Of a stretch of DNA of 11,665 bases, positions 1 to 6,242 are shown one piece after another (position 1 is the first letter of the stretch; every line of letters begins with the position of its first letter). The position numbers were made by a program, and so were the translations under genes. Location of the stretch: assembly GCA_964353405.1 (NCBI GenBank), contig CAYGWJ010000238.1:1-11665 (forward strand), given 5' to 3'. Below the pieces are notes generated by a model. That model did not search any database. It was not told the origin of the DNA and saw only the letters and a list, made by a program, of their open reading frames with translations. Source of the DNA: JBGLNJ01 sp964353405 (GTDB taxonomy: Bacteria; Chloroflexota; Anaerolineae; Fen-1058).

Positions 1-980
1 TCCTTGACCAGCGTGCGGACGTCCTTGAGGACGGTCATGGACTGCTTGCCGTCAATGATGTACTGGATGGAAGCCTTCTCGGCGTCCTGGCCGCTGATAT
101 AGTACGTCTTGACATCCTTATCGGCCGCAAAGGCGTCGGCAATCGCGCGAGCGGTGCCGTCGTTCGGGGCGACGATAAAGACCGTGCCCTTGTCGGCCGG
201 CTTGGCTGCGGTCAGGTTGTCCTCGGCGCGGTTCTTGGCGACGTCAAACTTCCACTCGGTGGTCACCTGGCCGATGATCTTGGCCATCTCGTCGCGCGTT
301 AGCTTGGCCTTGTCCTGTAGCGCCACAGCCTGGCTCGAGTTCTTGATGACAAAAGTGCCGTCGGCGATCTTGGGCTGCAGCTTGCTCCACGCGCCTTCGA
401 AGAAAAGGAAGGCGTTGTTGTCGGAGGGGGCGCCCGCATACAGGTACAGGTTGTTGCCCTTGGCGGAGCCGGCCTTGTCAATCAGGTACTGGCCCCAGGC
501 TGCGCCGACCGCCACGCTGTCAAAGGTCACGTAATAGTCAACCGCGTCGGTGTCGCGGATCAACCGGTCGTACGAGATCACCTTGACGCCCGCTTTGCGG
601 GCGGCATCGGCGGCAGCCGCGGCGGCAGTGCCGTCCTGCGGGCAGATGATGAGGACCTTGATGCCCTGGCTGATCAGCGCTTCAACATTCGCTTTTTCCT
701 TGGCGGAATCGCCCTGGCTAAAGAGAATCTGAGCATCGTAGCCGGCCGCCTTGAGCGCATCCTGGAAGCGGGTCTGATCCTGGATCCAGCGCGGCTCGTC
801 CTTGGTCGGGAGAACGATGCCCACCGGCACCTTGCTTGCCGGAGCGGCAGGAGCGGTGGTCGCGGCGGGCTGCTGAGGTTGGGGAGCCGCCGTCGGCGCA
901 GCGGCGCCGCCACAGGCCGACAGGACTGTTGCAGCCACGACCACGATGGTCAAAACATAAAGCGAACTCTTCTTAAACAC
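1..980 (-). CDS. ChvE-like monosaccharide ABC transporter substrate-binding lipoprotein (C-terminus beyond window)
   Basis: This is a periplasmic-type sugar-binding protein that would deliver monosaccharides to an ABC permease. 326 codons are visible and the 3' end lies left of the window. The GTG start at 980 is set by AGGAGG seven bases upstream. The N-terminus is a lipoprotein signal: KK at residues 3-4, a hydrophobic core, then lipobox LSAC with Cys23. A Pro/Ala-rich linker (about 26-50) leads into a type I periplasmic binding fold starting PVGIVLPT. The stretch YDRLIRDTDAVDYY at 137-150 is highly typical of the ChvE/xylose-glucose-galactose binding subfamily. Usual family length is about 340-380 residues, so little is missing. 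Permease and ATPase genes are expected further left. The subfamily call is secure from recalled family motifs; the exact sugar cannot be read. Confidence 0.93.
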   Translation of the reverse strand, partial: MFKKSSLYVLTIVVVAATVLSACGGAAAPTAAPQPQQPAATTAPAAPASKVPVGIVLPTKDEPRWIQDQTRFQDALKAAGYDAQILFSQGDSAKEKANVEALISQGIKVLIICPQDGTAAAAAADAARKAGVKVISYDRLIRDTDAVDYYVTFDSVAVGAAWGQYLIDKAGSAKGNNLYLYAGAPSDNNAFLFFEGAWSKLQPKIADGTFVIKNSSQAVALQDKAKLTRDEMAKIIGQVTTEWKFDVAKNRAEDNLTAAKPADKGTVFIVAPNDGTARAIADAFAADKDVKTYYISGQDAEKASIQYIIDGKQSMTVLKDVRTLVK

Positions 981-1056
981 TGTTGATCCTCCTTTTGAGA
1001 TTTGAAACCGGATAAGCTGTGGAACGTGTTGAAACCGGGGATTTATTAAATTCCAT
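973..1056 (-). other. Possible 27-residue leader ORF with near-perfect anti-SD complement
   Basis: In the long leader of the sugar-binding gene, minus-strand AAGGAGGTGAT closely matches the complement of the 16S rRNA 3' tail. An ATG at 1056 opens a 27-residue frame whose TAA (973-975) lies just inside the sugar-binding gene, overlapping its start region. The SD-to-ATG spacing is only two bases, shorter than usual. This could be a coupled leader peptide, a ribosome standby site or coincidence. Confidence 0.25.
1003..1014 (-). repeat. 12-base leader motif, copy upstream of the sugar-binding gene
   Basis: Minus-strand TATCCGGTTTCA lies between the promoter and the SD. A shorter 10-base copy (CCGGTTTCAA) lies at 1029-1038, overlapping in sequence with the end of this one. 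The same 12-mer precedes the kinase operon at 4184-4195. Confidence 0.4.
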
Positions 1057-1074
1057 CACCTCCTTCTTTATGAG

Positions 1075-1102
1075 ATTCTACCACCTCCTGCCTGGATGTC
1101 AA
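1075..1102 (-). promoter_or_regulatory. Promoter of the sugar-binding protein gene
   Basis: On the minus strand a perfect -35 TTGACA (1097-1102), a 16-base spacer and -10 TAGAAT (1075-1080) preceded by TGG form a strong sigma-70 type promoter with an extended -10. Transcription should begin near 1068, giving a leader of about 88 bases before the GTG at 980. Confidence 0.8.
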
Positions 1103-1115
1103 ACTTGCATCCATT

Positions 1116-1160
1116 TTGAACCAAAGCACTGCAGTTTGAACTTGTACACAGTTTGTTCAA
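1116..1160 (-). promoter_or_regulatory. Candidate regulator-binding array, three TTGAAC half-sites
   Basis: TTGAAC occurs at 1116-1121 and 1136-1141 in direct orientation, and as its inverse GTTCAA at 1155-1160. The sites are spaced 20 and about 19 bases apart, close to two helical turns, and lie just upstream of the -35 box of the sugar-binding protein gene. This placement suits a sugar-responsive activator or repressor. The regulator is unknown and the call is inferential. Confidence 0.35.
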
Positions 1161-1235
1161 GATGGGGCTTGGCTTGCGGACTCGCCGACGGCCGACTCGT
1201 AAAATCGTAATGCAGTGTGGATCGTGTTTTCTCCT

Positions 1236-1250
1236 GCATCAAGTGTACCC
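1236..1250 (+). repeat. 15-base direct repeat, left copy
   Basis: GCATCAAGTGTACCC occurs here, upstream of the response regulator promoter, and again identically at 2480-2494, in the last codons of the response regulator gene. The pair brackets the gene together with its promoter. Confidence 0.6.
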
Positions 1251-1389
1251 AGCCATACGTCCATCGTGTTATGCTGGTTCGAGTGCACGACCGGTGTACA
1301 TATTTGAGCACTAGCAAGTATAAGACTCTTGGCCCGAGTTGCCAGTTACTTTTTCCCCTAGCGAATGGGGGGATTTCCCCTAACTGCCA

Positions 1390-1414
1390 TGCCGAAAGCT
1401 TGGAGCTTTCGGCA
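1390..1414 (+). promoter_or_regulatory. Perfect 11-base palindrome over the -35 box (operator)
   Basis: TGCCGAAAGCT (1390-1400) and AGCTTTCGGCA (1404-1414) are perfect inverted repeats around a three-base centre. The candidate -35 hexamer TTGGAG (1400-1405) sits in that centre. No T-tract follows, so a terminator is unlikely. A dimeric repressor bound here would block the promoter, and autoregulation by the adjacent LuxR-type regulator is one option. Confidence 0.55.
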
Positions 1415-1428
1415 AGGTAAGCTATAAT
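1400..1428 (+). promoter_or_regulatory. Response regulator promoter, apparently leaderless
   Basis: TTGGAG (1400-1405), a 17-base spacer and consensus TATAAT (1423-1428) precede the ATG at 1436 by only seven bases. Transcription should start at or next to the A of the ATG. No SD sequence is present, which fits a leaderless mRNA. Confidence 0.7.
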
Positions 1429-1435
1429 CGCCGTC

Positions 1436-2497
1436 ATGGACAAGACGCGCGTGTTGCTGGCCGACGACCATGCCATCGTGCGGGCCGGCATCGGCAAAGC
1501 CCTGGGCGAGTTGGACGGTCTGGAGATCGTGGAAGAAGTGGGCGATGGTCCATCTCTTTTTGATGCGCTGGCTCGCCTGCGCCCTGACTTGCTTGTGATG
1601 GACGTTGCGATGCCCAACTTTTCGCCTGTGGCCGACGTCAAGCGTATGCGCCAGGCTCATCCTTCGCTCAAGATTCTTGTCGTCAGCGCCTATGACGACG
1701 ATGCGTATGTAGTCGGTTTGCTCGATGCGGGCGTGGACGGTTACCACCTCAAAGATCAGCCGCTCAGCGATTTGCGCCTGGCTGTACAGCGCGTGCTGAA
1801 AGGTGAGCGATGGGTTTCAAGCCCGCTCCTGAGCAAACTGATTCGCCCGTCACGCACCCAGGCTGTGCATTTATTGACGCCGCGCCAGTGTGAGCTCGCG
1901 CGCATGTTGCAGCAAGGGATGGACAATGCCGCCATCGCGCGTGCGATGAGCATCAGCGTCAAGACGGTGGAAAACCATCTGACTCGCCTCTATCGCCAAC
2001 TGGGTGTGAGCAGCCGGCTGGAAGCCATGGCTTACGTGGTAGCGCATCCTGAGGTGCTGGCTGTGGCCGGCATGGCGGCGCAGGCCGACCGCGCGCTGCC
2101 GGTTAAAGACACCAGCCTGTGCGTGCTGCTGGTGGACGACAATGCGCGTTATCGCGGCCAGTTGCGGCGGATGATGGGCAAGGCATGCCCCCGGTCGCTC
2201 ATCTACGAAGCTGACAGCATGAGAGAAGCCTTGCGCCTGGTCGGGCAACATCCAATTCAACTGGCCTTGGTAGATGTGGTGCTGGGCCACGACTCGGCGA
2301 GCGGCATCCAGTGCGCACGCCGGTTGCGAGCGCTCGATCCGCAGATACGCGTGGTGCTCATCAGCGCATATCCGGATCGCGAGTTTCATCGTCAGGGATT
2401 AGAGGCCGGGGCCGTCGCCTTCCTCGATAAAAAAGACCTGGATGTGGCAACGTTGCGCGAGGTCGTGGATGACATTATCGCATCAAGTGTACCCTAA
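1436..2497 (+). CDS. Response regulator with REC-LuxR HTH-REC architecture
   Basis: This is a cytoplasmic two-component regulator of 353 residues, long for the NarL/FixJ family (usually about 210-230). The first receiver domain (about 4-122) has acidic D10/D11, phosphoacceptor D56 in LLVMDVAMP, S84 and K106. A LuxR-type helix-turn-helix (about 146-203) carries LTPRQCELARML and the recognition stretch SVKTVENHLTRLYRQLGV. After a short linker a second full receiver domain (about 228-350) keeps D234/D235, phosphoacceptor D280 in LALVDVVL, S310 and K332. Two intact phosphoacceptors flanking one DNA-binding domain are unusual. No histidine kinase is encoded nearby, so it is an orphan here. It converges on the kinase pair. 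Domain calls are firm; signal and targets are unknown. Confidence 0.95.
   Translation: MDKTRVLLADDHAIVRAGIGKALGELDGLEIVEEVGDGPSLFDALARLRPDLLVMDVAMPNFSPVADVKRMRQAHPSLKILVVSAYDDDAYVVGLLDAGVDGYHLKDQPLSDLRLAVQRVLKGERWVSSPLLSKLIRPSRTQAVHLLTPRQCELARMLQQGMDNAAIARAMSISVKTVENHLTRLYRQLGVSSRLEAMAYVVAHPEVLAVAGMAAQADRALPVKDTSLCVLLVDDNARYRGQLRRMMGKACPRSLIYEADSMREALRLVGQHPIQLALVDVVLGHDSASGIQCARRLRALDPQIRVVLISAYPDREFHRQGLEAGAVAFLDKKDLDVATLREVVDDIIASSVP
2480..2494 (+). repeat. 15-base direct repeat, right copy
   Basis: This is identical to 1236-1250. It supplies the final codons of the response regulator, just before the TAA. Confidence 0.6.
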
Positions 2498-2570
2498 TTA
2501 TCCGCATCCTATCGGACTCCTGAACTTGTTCGGGCCTCTGCCTACTTGTGGGTAATCATCAGCAAGAAAT

Positions 2571-2594
2571 CGGCCGCTCTGGGCAGAGCGGCCG
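2571..2594. terminator. Shared hairpin terminator between convergent genes
   Basis: CGGCCGCTCT (2571-2580) and AGAGCGGCCG (2585-2594) form a perfect 10-base stem with a GGGC loop. On the minus strand it lies seven bases after the kinase stop codon and is followed by ATTTCTT, a short T-rich tail. It can serve the leftward kinase operon and probably also ends the rightward response regulator transcript. Confidence 0.75.
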
Positions 2595-2600
2595 GATTAA

Positions 2601-3236
2601 TTACGCAAAGACGACCAGTTCTTTGCCGTGGAGCTTGTCCAGGATCTTGCCCGCGATGAGGTCGAGGTGTGTGTGGTTCTGGACGAAATCCAAATCGTCG
2701 GCAGGGACGGTGAGCACGGGGCAAAGTGTAAAGTTGGCAGTCCACTCTTCGTACAGCTCGTTGAGCTGCGCCAAATAGTCGGGCGAGATTTCTCGCTCAA
2801 ACTCGCGCCCGCGCTGGGCGATGCGGCGCCGGAGGGTGGGAACGCTGGCACGCAGGTACACGACAAGATCAGGTGTGGGCAAGAACATGGTCAGCACTTC
2901 GTACAGCTCTCGATAGCTTTTGTAATCGCGCTCGCCCATGTTGCCCTGCCGGTAAAGGTTGCGGGCAAAGACTTCGGCATCTTCGTACACGCTGCGGTCC
3001 TGCACCACCGAGTCGGGATGATCAAGCAGCGCGCGGTGATGGCGCAATCGCCGCGACAGGAAAAAGATTTGCGAATGAAAGCTCCATCGGCGCATGTCCT
3101 GGTAAAAGTCGGCCAGGTACGGGTTGTCTTCCACGGCCTCGTAGAACGGCTCCCACTTGAGCTGCTGCGCCAGCAGCCCGGTGAGTGTGGACTTGCCCAC
3201 GCCGATGTTGCCCGCGATGGCGATAAAGTGTTTCAC
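2601..3236 (-). CDS. Deoxynucleoside kinase (deoxyadenosine/deoxycytidine kinase type)
   Basis: This enzyme phosphorylates deoxynucleosides with ATP for nucleotide salvage. The GTG at 3236 is chosen because it overlaps the TGA of the upstream kinase as GTGA, has AGGAG eight bases before it, and puts the P-loop (GNIGVGKS, 9-16) right at the N-terminus. A longer frame from 3317 would lie inside the neighbour. Motifs in order are E33 (likely general base) in YEAVEDNPYL, SQIFF at 55-59, QDRSVYED at 79-86 with the family DRS signature, and an Arg-rich lid RGREFERE. The 211-residue length is normal. The pairing recalls dck/dgk of Bacillus and the dAK/dGK heterodimer of Lactobacillus, so a heterodimer with its neighbour is plausible. 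Exact base preference cannot be read. Confidence 0.93.
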   Translation of the reverse strand: MKHFIAIAGNIGVGKSTLTGLLAQQLKWEPFYEAVEDNPYLADFYQDMRRWSFHSQIFFLSRRLRHHRALLDHPDSVVQDRSVYEDAEVFARNLYRQGNMGERDYKSYRELYEVLTMFLPTPDLVVYLRASVPTLRRRIAQRGREFEREISPDYLAQLNELYEEWTANFTLCPVLTVPADDLDFVQNHTHLDLIAGKILDKLHGKELVVFA

Positions 3237-4174
3237 CGTTTTAGCTCCTGTGCGATGTAGGCTTCTTCCAGGTCCACTCCGGCGGCGTTGGCCAATTGGA
3301 TCAGTCGGCCCAGGCACGCGGCCAGCGTCCAGCGCAATGCCATGCGGGATGTGCTGCTTTCCCCCAGGGCCGCGCTCAATGCGCCGACAGATTGCGTCAA
3401 TTCGAGAAAGTCTTGGAGCAGATTGGCTTGCCTGCCGCGCGCAGTGTCTGAGGTGCGCTGCCAGCGCTGCAAGTCAACCAGGCGGCGGGTGCTTTCGGCC
3501 AGGGTGATGCGTTCGGCCTCGCTCATCGTCGGCGCGAATTGCGGGAAGGTTTGCTGGTACGTGCCTGCACTGAGCGCGGTGCGAATCCGTTCGCGAATGC
3601 TGGCTAGCGAGGCCGGGTCCTGGACAAAGTTCAGATTGTTCGTGTCAAGCATCAGCACGGGCGCCTGCGAATAGGCGGCAAAGAAGCCCTCGTAAGCCAG
3701 CCGCAGGCTTTCAATGTAGCCGCGATCCATCCCGCGTTCGTAGGGCCGGTCACGCGACGCGATGCGCGCCATCAGCACTTGCAGGTCGGCGCGGAGATAA
3801 ACGACGAGGTCAGGCGTCGGAATCTTTTCCGCCAGCGCACCGTGCAATTTTTCGTACACGGTCAGCTCGTCGCCGGTCAGGTTGAGATGGGCAAACAGGC
3901 TATCTTTGGCGAAGGTGTAATCGGACAGCAGCGGCCCGCGCGCCAGCGCTTCGGGAATGGCCTGATGCTGCTGTCGGTAGCGGCTGAGCAGGAAAAAGAT
4001 TTGCGTCTGGAAAGCGTAACGCGCCCGGTCGGTGTAGAAATCGGAGAGAAAAGGGTTCTCCTCAAAGACTTCGAGCAGCGGGGTCGCCCCGAACTCGGGA
4101 CTGAGCATTCTCACCAGCGTGGTCTTGCCCACGCCGATGACGCCCTCGATGGCAATGTAAGGATGGCGAGTCAC
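3233..4174 (-). CDS. Deoxynucleoside kinase (dGK-like) with extra C-terminal MazG-like helical domain
   Basis: This is the first gene of the kinase pair, with a GTG start at 4174 and AGGAGG four bases upstream. Residues 1 to about 205 form a standard deoxynucleoside kinase: P-loop GVIGVGKT (11-18), E35 in EVFEENPFL, TQIFFLLSR, and SDYTFAKDSLFA (84-95) in place of DRS, as in deoxyguanosine kinases. The lid is SRDRPYER (140-147). Kinases of this family usually end near 210-225 residues; this one has 313. The extra part (about 236-313) is helical, with LTQSVGALSAALG and LIQLANAAGVDLEEAY, resembling a MazG-type pyrophosphohydrolase whose metal-binding acidic residues are gone. It may be a dimerisation or regulatory module. 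It is coupled by a four-base overlap to the second kinase. Confidence 0.92.
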   Translation of the reverse strand: MTRHPYIAIEGVIGVGKTTLVRMLSPEFGATPLLEVFEENPFLSDFYTDRARYAFQTQIFFLLSRYRQQHQAIPEALARGPLLSDYTFAKDSLFAHLNLTGDELTVYEKLHGALAEKIPTPDLVVYLRADLQVLMARIASRDRPYERGMDRGYIESLRLAYEGFFAAYSQAPVLMLDTNNLNFVQDPASLASIRERIRTALSAGTYQQTFPQFAPTMSEAERITLAESTRRLVDLQRWQRTSDTARGRQANLLQDFLELTQSVGALSAALGESSTSRMALRWTLAACLGRLIQLANAAGVDLEEAYIAQELKR

Positions 4175-4183
4175 TGGGCCTCC

Positions 4184-4195
4184 TGAAACCGGATA
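4184..4195 (-). repeat. 12-base leader motif, copy upstream of the kinase operon
   Basis: Minus-strand TATCCGGTTTCA abuts the SD of the first kinase. The identical 12-mer lies in the leader of the sugar-binding protein gene at 1003-1014. The shared position just before an SD suggests a 5' leader element; the function is unknown. Confidence 0.4.
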
Positions 4196-4204
4196 GTTGC
4201 CGTG

Positions 4205-4233
4205 ATTCTACCACGCGCGCGCGGCGCTCACAA
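4205..4233 (-). promoter_or_regulatory. Promoter of the kinase operon
   Basis: On the minus strand TTGTGA (4228-4233), a 17-base spacer and TGG-TAGAAT (-10 at 4205-4210) form a good promoter with an extended -10. Transcription should start near 4198, about 24 bases before the GTG. Confidence 0.7.
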
Positions 4234-4241
4234 GCTGAGGT

Positions 4242-4557
4242 CTGGCCGATTTATTCCGTGAACTCCACGCACAGATCTGCCAGGCGCTGGCCGACCCCAC
4301 GCGGATTATGCTCCTCTATGCGTTGGCCGAAAGCCCCAAGAACGTAGGCGAACTGGCAGAAGTACTGCAACTCAGCCAGCCAAACGTCTCGCGCCACCCA
4401 AGTTTTGCGCGAGCGCGGCATGACTCTGGCAACACGCGAAGGCGCGAATGTCGTTTACTCGTTGGCCGATAAGCGCGTCATCAAGGCGCTTGATCTGATG
4501 CGCGAGGTGCTGGCCGACCACTTGGCTCAACGTGCCCAACTGGCTGGAGTGATGTGA
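4242..4557 (+). pseudogene. ArsR-family transcriptional regulator, frameshifted
   Basis: The translation reads as a winged-helix ArsR regulator. One frame starting at CTG 4242 gives LADLFRELHAQICQALADPT, then NVGELAEVLQLSQPNVSRH. After position 4398 the protein continues only in the next frame as QVLRERGMTLATREGANVVY and on to TGA at 4555-4557. The break corresponds to one extra C or to two lost bases in what was probably SRHLQVLRERG. No ATG or GTG start survives; CTG 4242 stands where the start is expected. Intact it would be about 105 residues, normal for ArsR. It heads the FAD/Fe-S cluster and probably controlled it. A sequencing indel is the main alternative. Confidence 0.72.
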
Positions 4558-4632
4558 GTCGAGATCGAGAAGCAACTTCGTGGCTGGCAAACCAACCACT
4601 GTCCGCAACCAATCCAATGAGAGGAGACTGAA

Positions 4633-4689
4633 ATGAGTATCAGCGTCAGTCAGCAAACTTACCTAGGAGCTTGTCGGAGAGAACCCTGA
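4633..4689 (+). other. Severed 5' end of the FAD oxidoreductase gene
   Basis: A good start, GAGGAG (4621-4626) with ATG at 4633, opens a frame that gives MSISVSQQTYL and then runs into the palindromic element, ending at TGA 4687-4689. Downstream of the element the next frame resumes with DKLLEQKHGDRVSFRKLERK, the N-terminal region of the FAD protein. The two halves fit as one original start region split by the insertion. Confidence 0.5.
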
Positions 4690-4785
4690 CGGGCCGGAAT
4701 CGAGGCTTCAGCCGGTGGGGGCACGCGGCGATTTTCGGCCAAAACCGGCTAAAGCCTAGACTCCGAAACGCCTCTCCGACAAGCT
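4668..4785. mobile_element. MITE-like palindromic element
   Basis: Terminal 14-base arms AGCTTGTCGGAGAG (4668-4681) and CTCTCCGACAAGCT (4772-4785) are perfect inverted repeats. Inside them a second pair, 4695-4716 and 4744-4765, is complementary at 19 of 22 positions around a loop of about 27 bases. The 118-base unit would fold into one long hairpin and encodes nothing. No clear target duplication is visible. Its length is 1 modulo 3, exactly the frame change between the coding halves on either side. Confidence 0.65.
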
Positions 4786-4810
4786 GCTGGAGCAAAAGCA
4801 TGGCGATCGC

Positions 4811-5557
4811 GTGTCGTTCCGCAAGTTGGAGCGCAAGCTATACGGACATGACATCGCCGCCATGCCCAGCCTCTTTGTGCCACTTATCGGCAACACGATT
4901 CCGGATGGGGTCGTGCAACCGTCGAGCGAGGAGGAATTGGTCGAGCTCGTCCGCTGGGCTGTGCAGAACAACATACCACTCACTCCGCGCGGCAAGGCGT
5001 CGTCGGGCTATGGCGGCGTGCTGCCCATCAAGCAGGGCCTCGTGGTGGATTTCTACCGGATGAAGCAAATCGTCAAGGTAGATGCCAAAGCGCAGACTGT
5101 CACCGTGCAGCCCGGCATCGTGTGGGAGCAGTTGGACAAGCAATTGGCGAAGCATGGGCTGACGCTGCGGCTGTACCCCACGAGCTATCCTTCATCCACG
5201 GTGGGCGGCTGGCTGGCGCAAGGCGGCGCTGGCATCGGTTCCTATGAATCCGGTTGGTTCCGCGACAATGTCGTGAGCGCGCGTGTGGTGCTGCCCGATG
5301 GCAGTGTCCGCGAATTCAGTGGTAGAGAACTCGACCTGGTCTCGGAAGCGGAAGGCATCACCGGCCTCATCAGCCAGGTGACAGTTCGCGTCCAGCCGGT
5401 TGAGAAACTAAGTTGTCGCCATTGGCTGTCCGAATCCCCACGAGCTGCAGCAGTTGGTGCAGTCTATAGTGGACGCAAAACTGCCTATCTGGTCACTCGT
5501 GTTTATCAACCCTCGCATGGCAGAGATGAAGAACAGATCTCCCTTGGAGGAGCATAA
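4811..5557 (+). pseudogene. GlcD-like FAD-binding oxidoreductase, N-terminal part (PCMH-type FAD domain)
   Basis: This part carries the FAD-binding domain of the GlcD/D-lactate dehydrogenase/FAD-linked oxidase family. The frame is already coding from about 4778, before the first usable start GTG at 4811, which has no good SD. The signature region TPRGKASSGYGGVLP, then YPTSYPSSTVGGWLAQGGAG and GSYESGWFRDNVVSARVVLP, is typical of FAD_binding_4. Homology ends at VQPVEKL near 5410; the residues after that, to the stop at 5557, are out of frame. The natural continuation lies one frame over. With the inserted element at the 5' end and this shift, the gene has two lesions unless the shift is an assembly error. 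Confidence 0.75.
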
Positions 5558-6230
5558 CGGTCACCCGGTAGAGGAGCGGGTGCTCCTGCCTGCGGCTTAC
5601 ATTACCACTCTCGCCTTCCACGCAAAAGATCAGGCTGCTGTTATGAACCATCTGTCGCAAATGCTCCAGCTCTGCGAAGCTGAGATACTCAGCGACCGCA
5701 TCGCCGAACACGAGTGGAAAAACCGTTTCAAGTTGATGGTGGTCAAACGTTTAGGCCCCAGCTTGGTGCCAACCGAGGTGGTCATTCCTCTGTCTGTCTT
5801 GGGTGATGTGATAACAGAGATCGAACGCAAGGTGGATCAACCTATTGTCAAAGAGGGCATCATCATTCGCGAAGGCGCGAGTGGCCAACCCGAGGCAGTA
5901 ATTCTGGGCTTCATCCCCAGCGACCAACGCAAATTCAACTACAACTTTGTTTTCGGCCTGGTTCTGACCATTATCAAGATCGCCGAAAAGCACGGCGGAC
6001 GTCCTTACTCGACAGGGCTCTACTTTGCAAAGAAGGCCTCAGAGGTATTGGGAAAGGATCGAGTCAGCCGATTAAAGACATTCAAATCTCGAGTAGACCC
6101 CAAGGGCATCTTGAACCCTGGCAAGGTGATCGGCAACGGTCTCGCTGGCACGGCACTTGGTCTGGCCAGCACATTCGAGCCACTCATCCGGCCTTTTGGA
6201 AACTATGTCATAACGCAGATTGGCGAATGA
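5412..6230 (+). pseudogene. GlcD-like FAD-binding oxidoreductase, C-terminal part
   Basis: From 5412 the next frame gives VVAIGCPNPHELQQLVQSIV and proceeds without interruption through LPIWSLVFINPRMAEMKNRS to TGA at 6228-6230. The join EKL|VVAIG needs removal of one base in the run ACTAAG around 5408-5411. The body includes HEWKNRFKLMVVKRLGPSLVP, NFVFGLVLTIIKIAEKHGG and the C-terminal family signature VDPKGILNPGKV. Joined with the upstream half the protein would be about 470-480 residues, normal for this family. Its partner should be the Fe-S protein immediately downstream, which accepts electrons from the flavin. The substrate is unknown; a 2-hydroxy acid such as lactate or glycolate is the usual one. 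Confidence 0.78.
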
Positions 6231-6242
6231 CCGGCCGGGTCT

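Larger units (their letters stand above)
981..1435. other. Divergent intergenic region
   Basis: This 455-base gap separates the leftward sugar-binding gene from the rightward response regulator. It holds the leader, promoter and TTGAAC sites of the former and the palindromic promoter of the latter. Open frames inside it lack ribosome binding sites and recognisable protein character, so I see no gene here. Confidence 0.7.

Noticed and set aside
109..732. Plus-strand open frames opposite the sugar-binding gene
   Set aside because: They are shadows; the minus strand encodes a clear ChvE-type protein across the same bases.
1353..1380. G-run and C-run around 1365-1380 as a terminator
   Set aside because: The stem is short, no T-tract follows and no gene ends upstream on the plus strand.
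3237..3317. Longer N-terminus for the second kinase
   Set aside because: It lies wholly inside the upstream kinase gene and precedes the P-loop by an Arg-rich non-conserved stretch; the coupled GTG at 3236 fits the family.
6228..6230. TGA between the FAD and Fe-S genes as a second selenocysteine codon
   Set aside because: No conserved Cys is expected there and I saw no hairpin at the right spacing; a simple stop or Arg-to-stop change is more likely.
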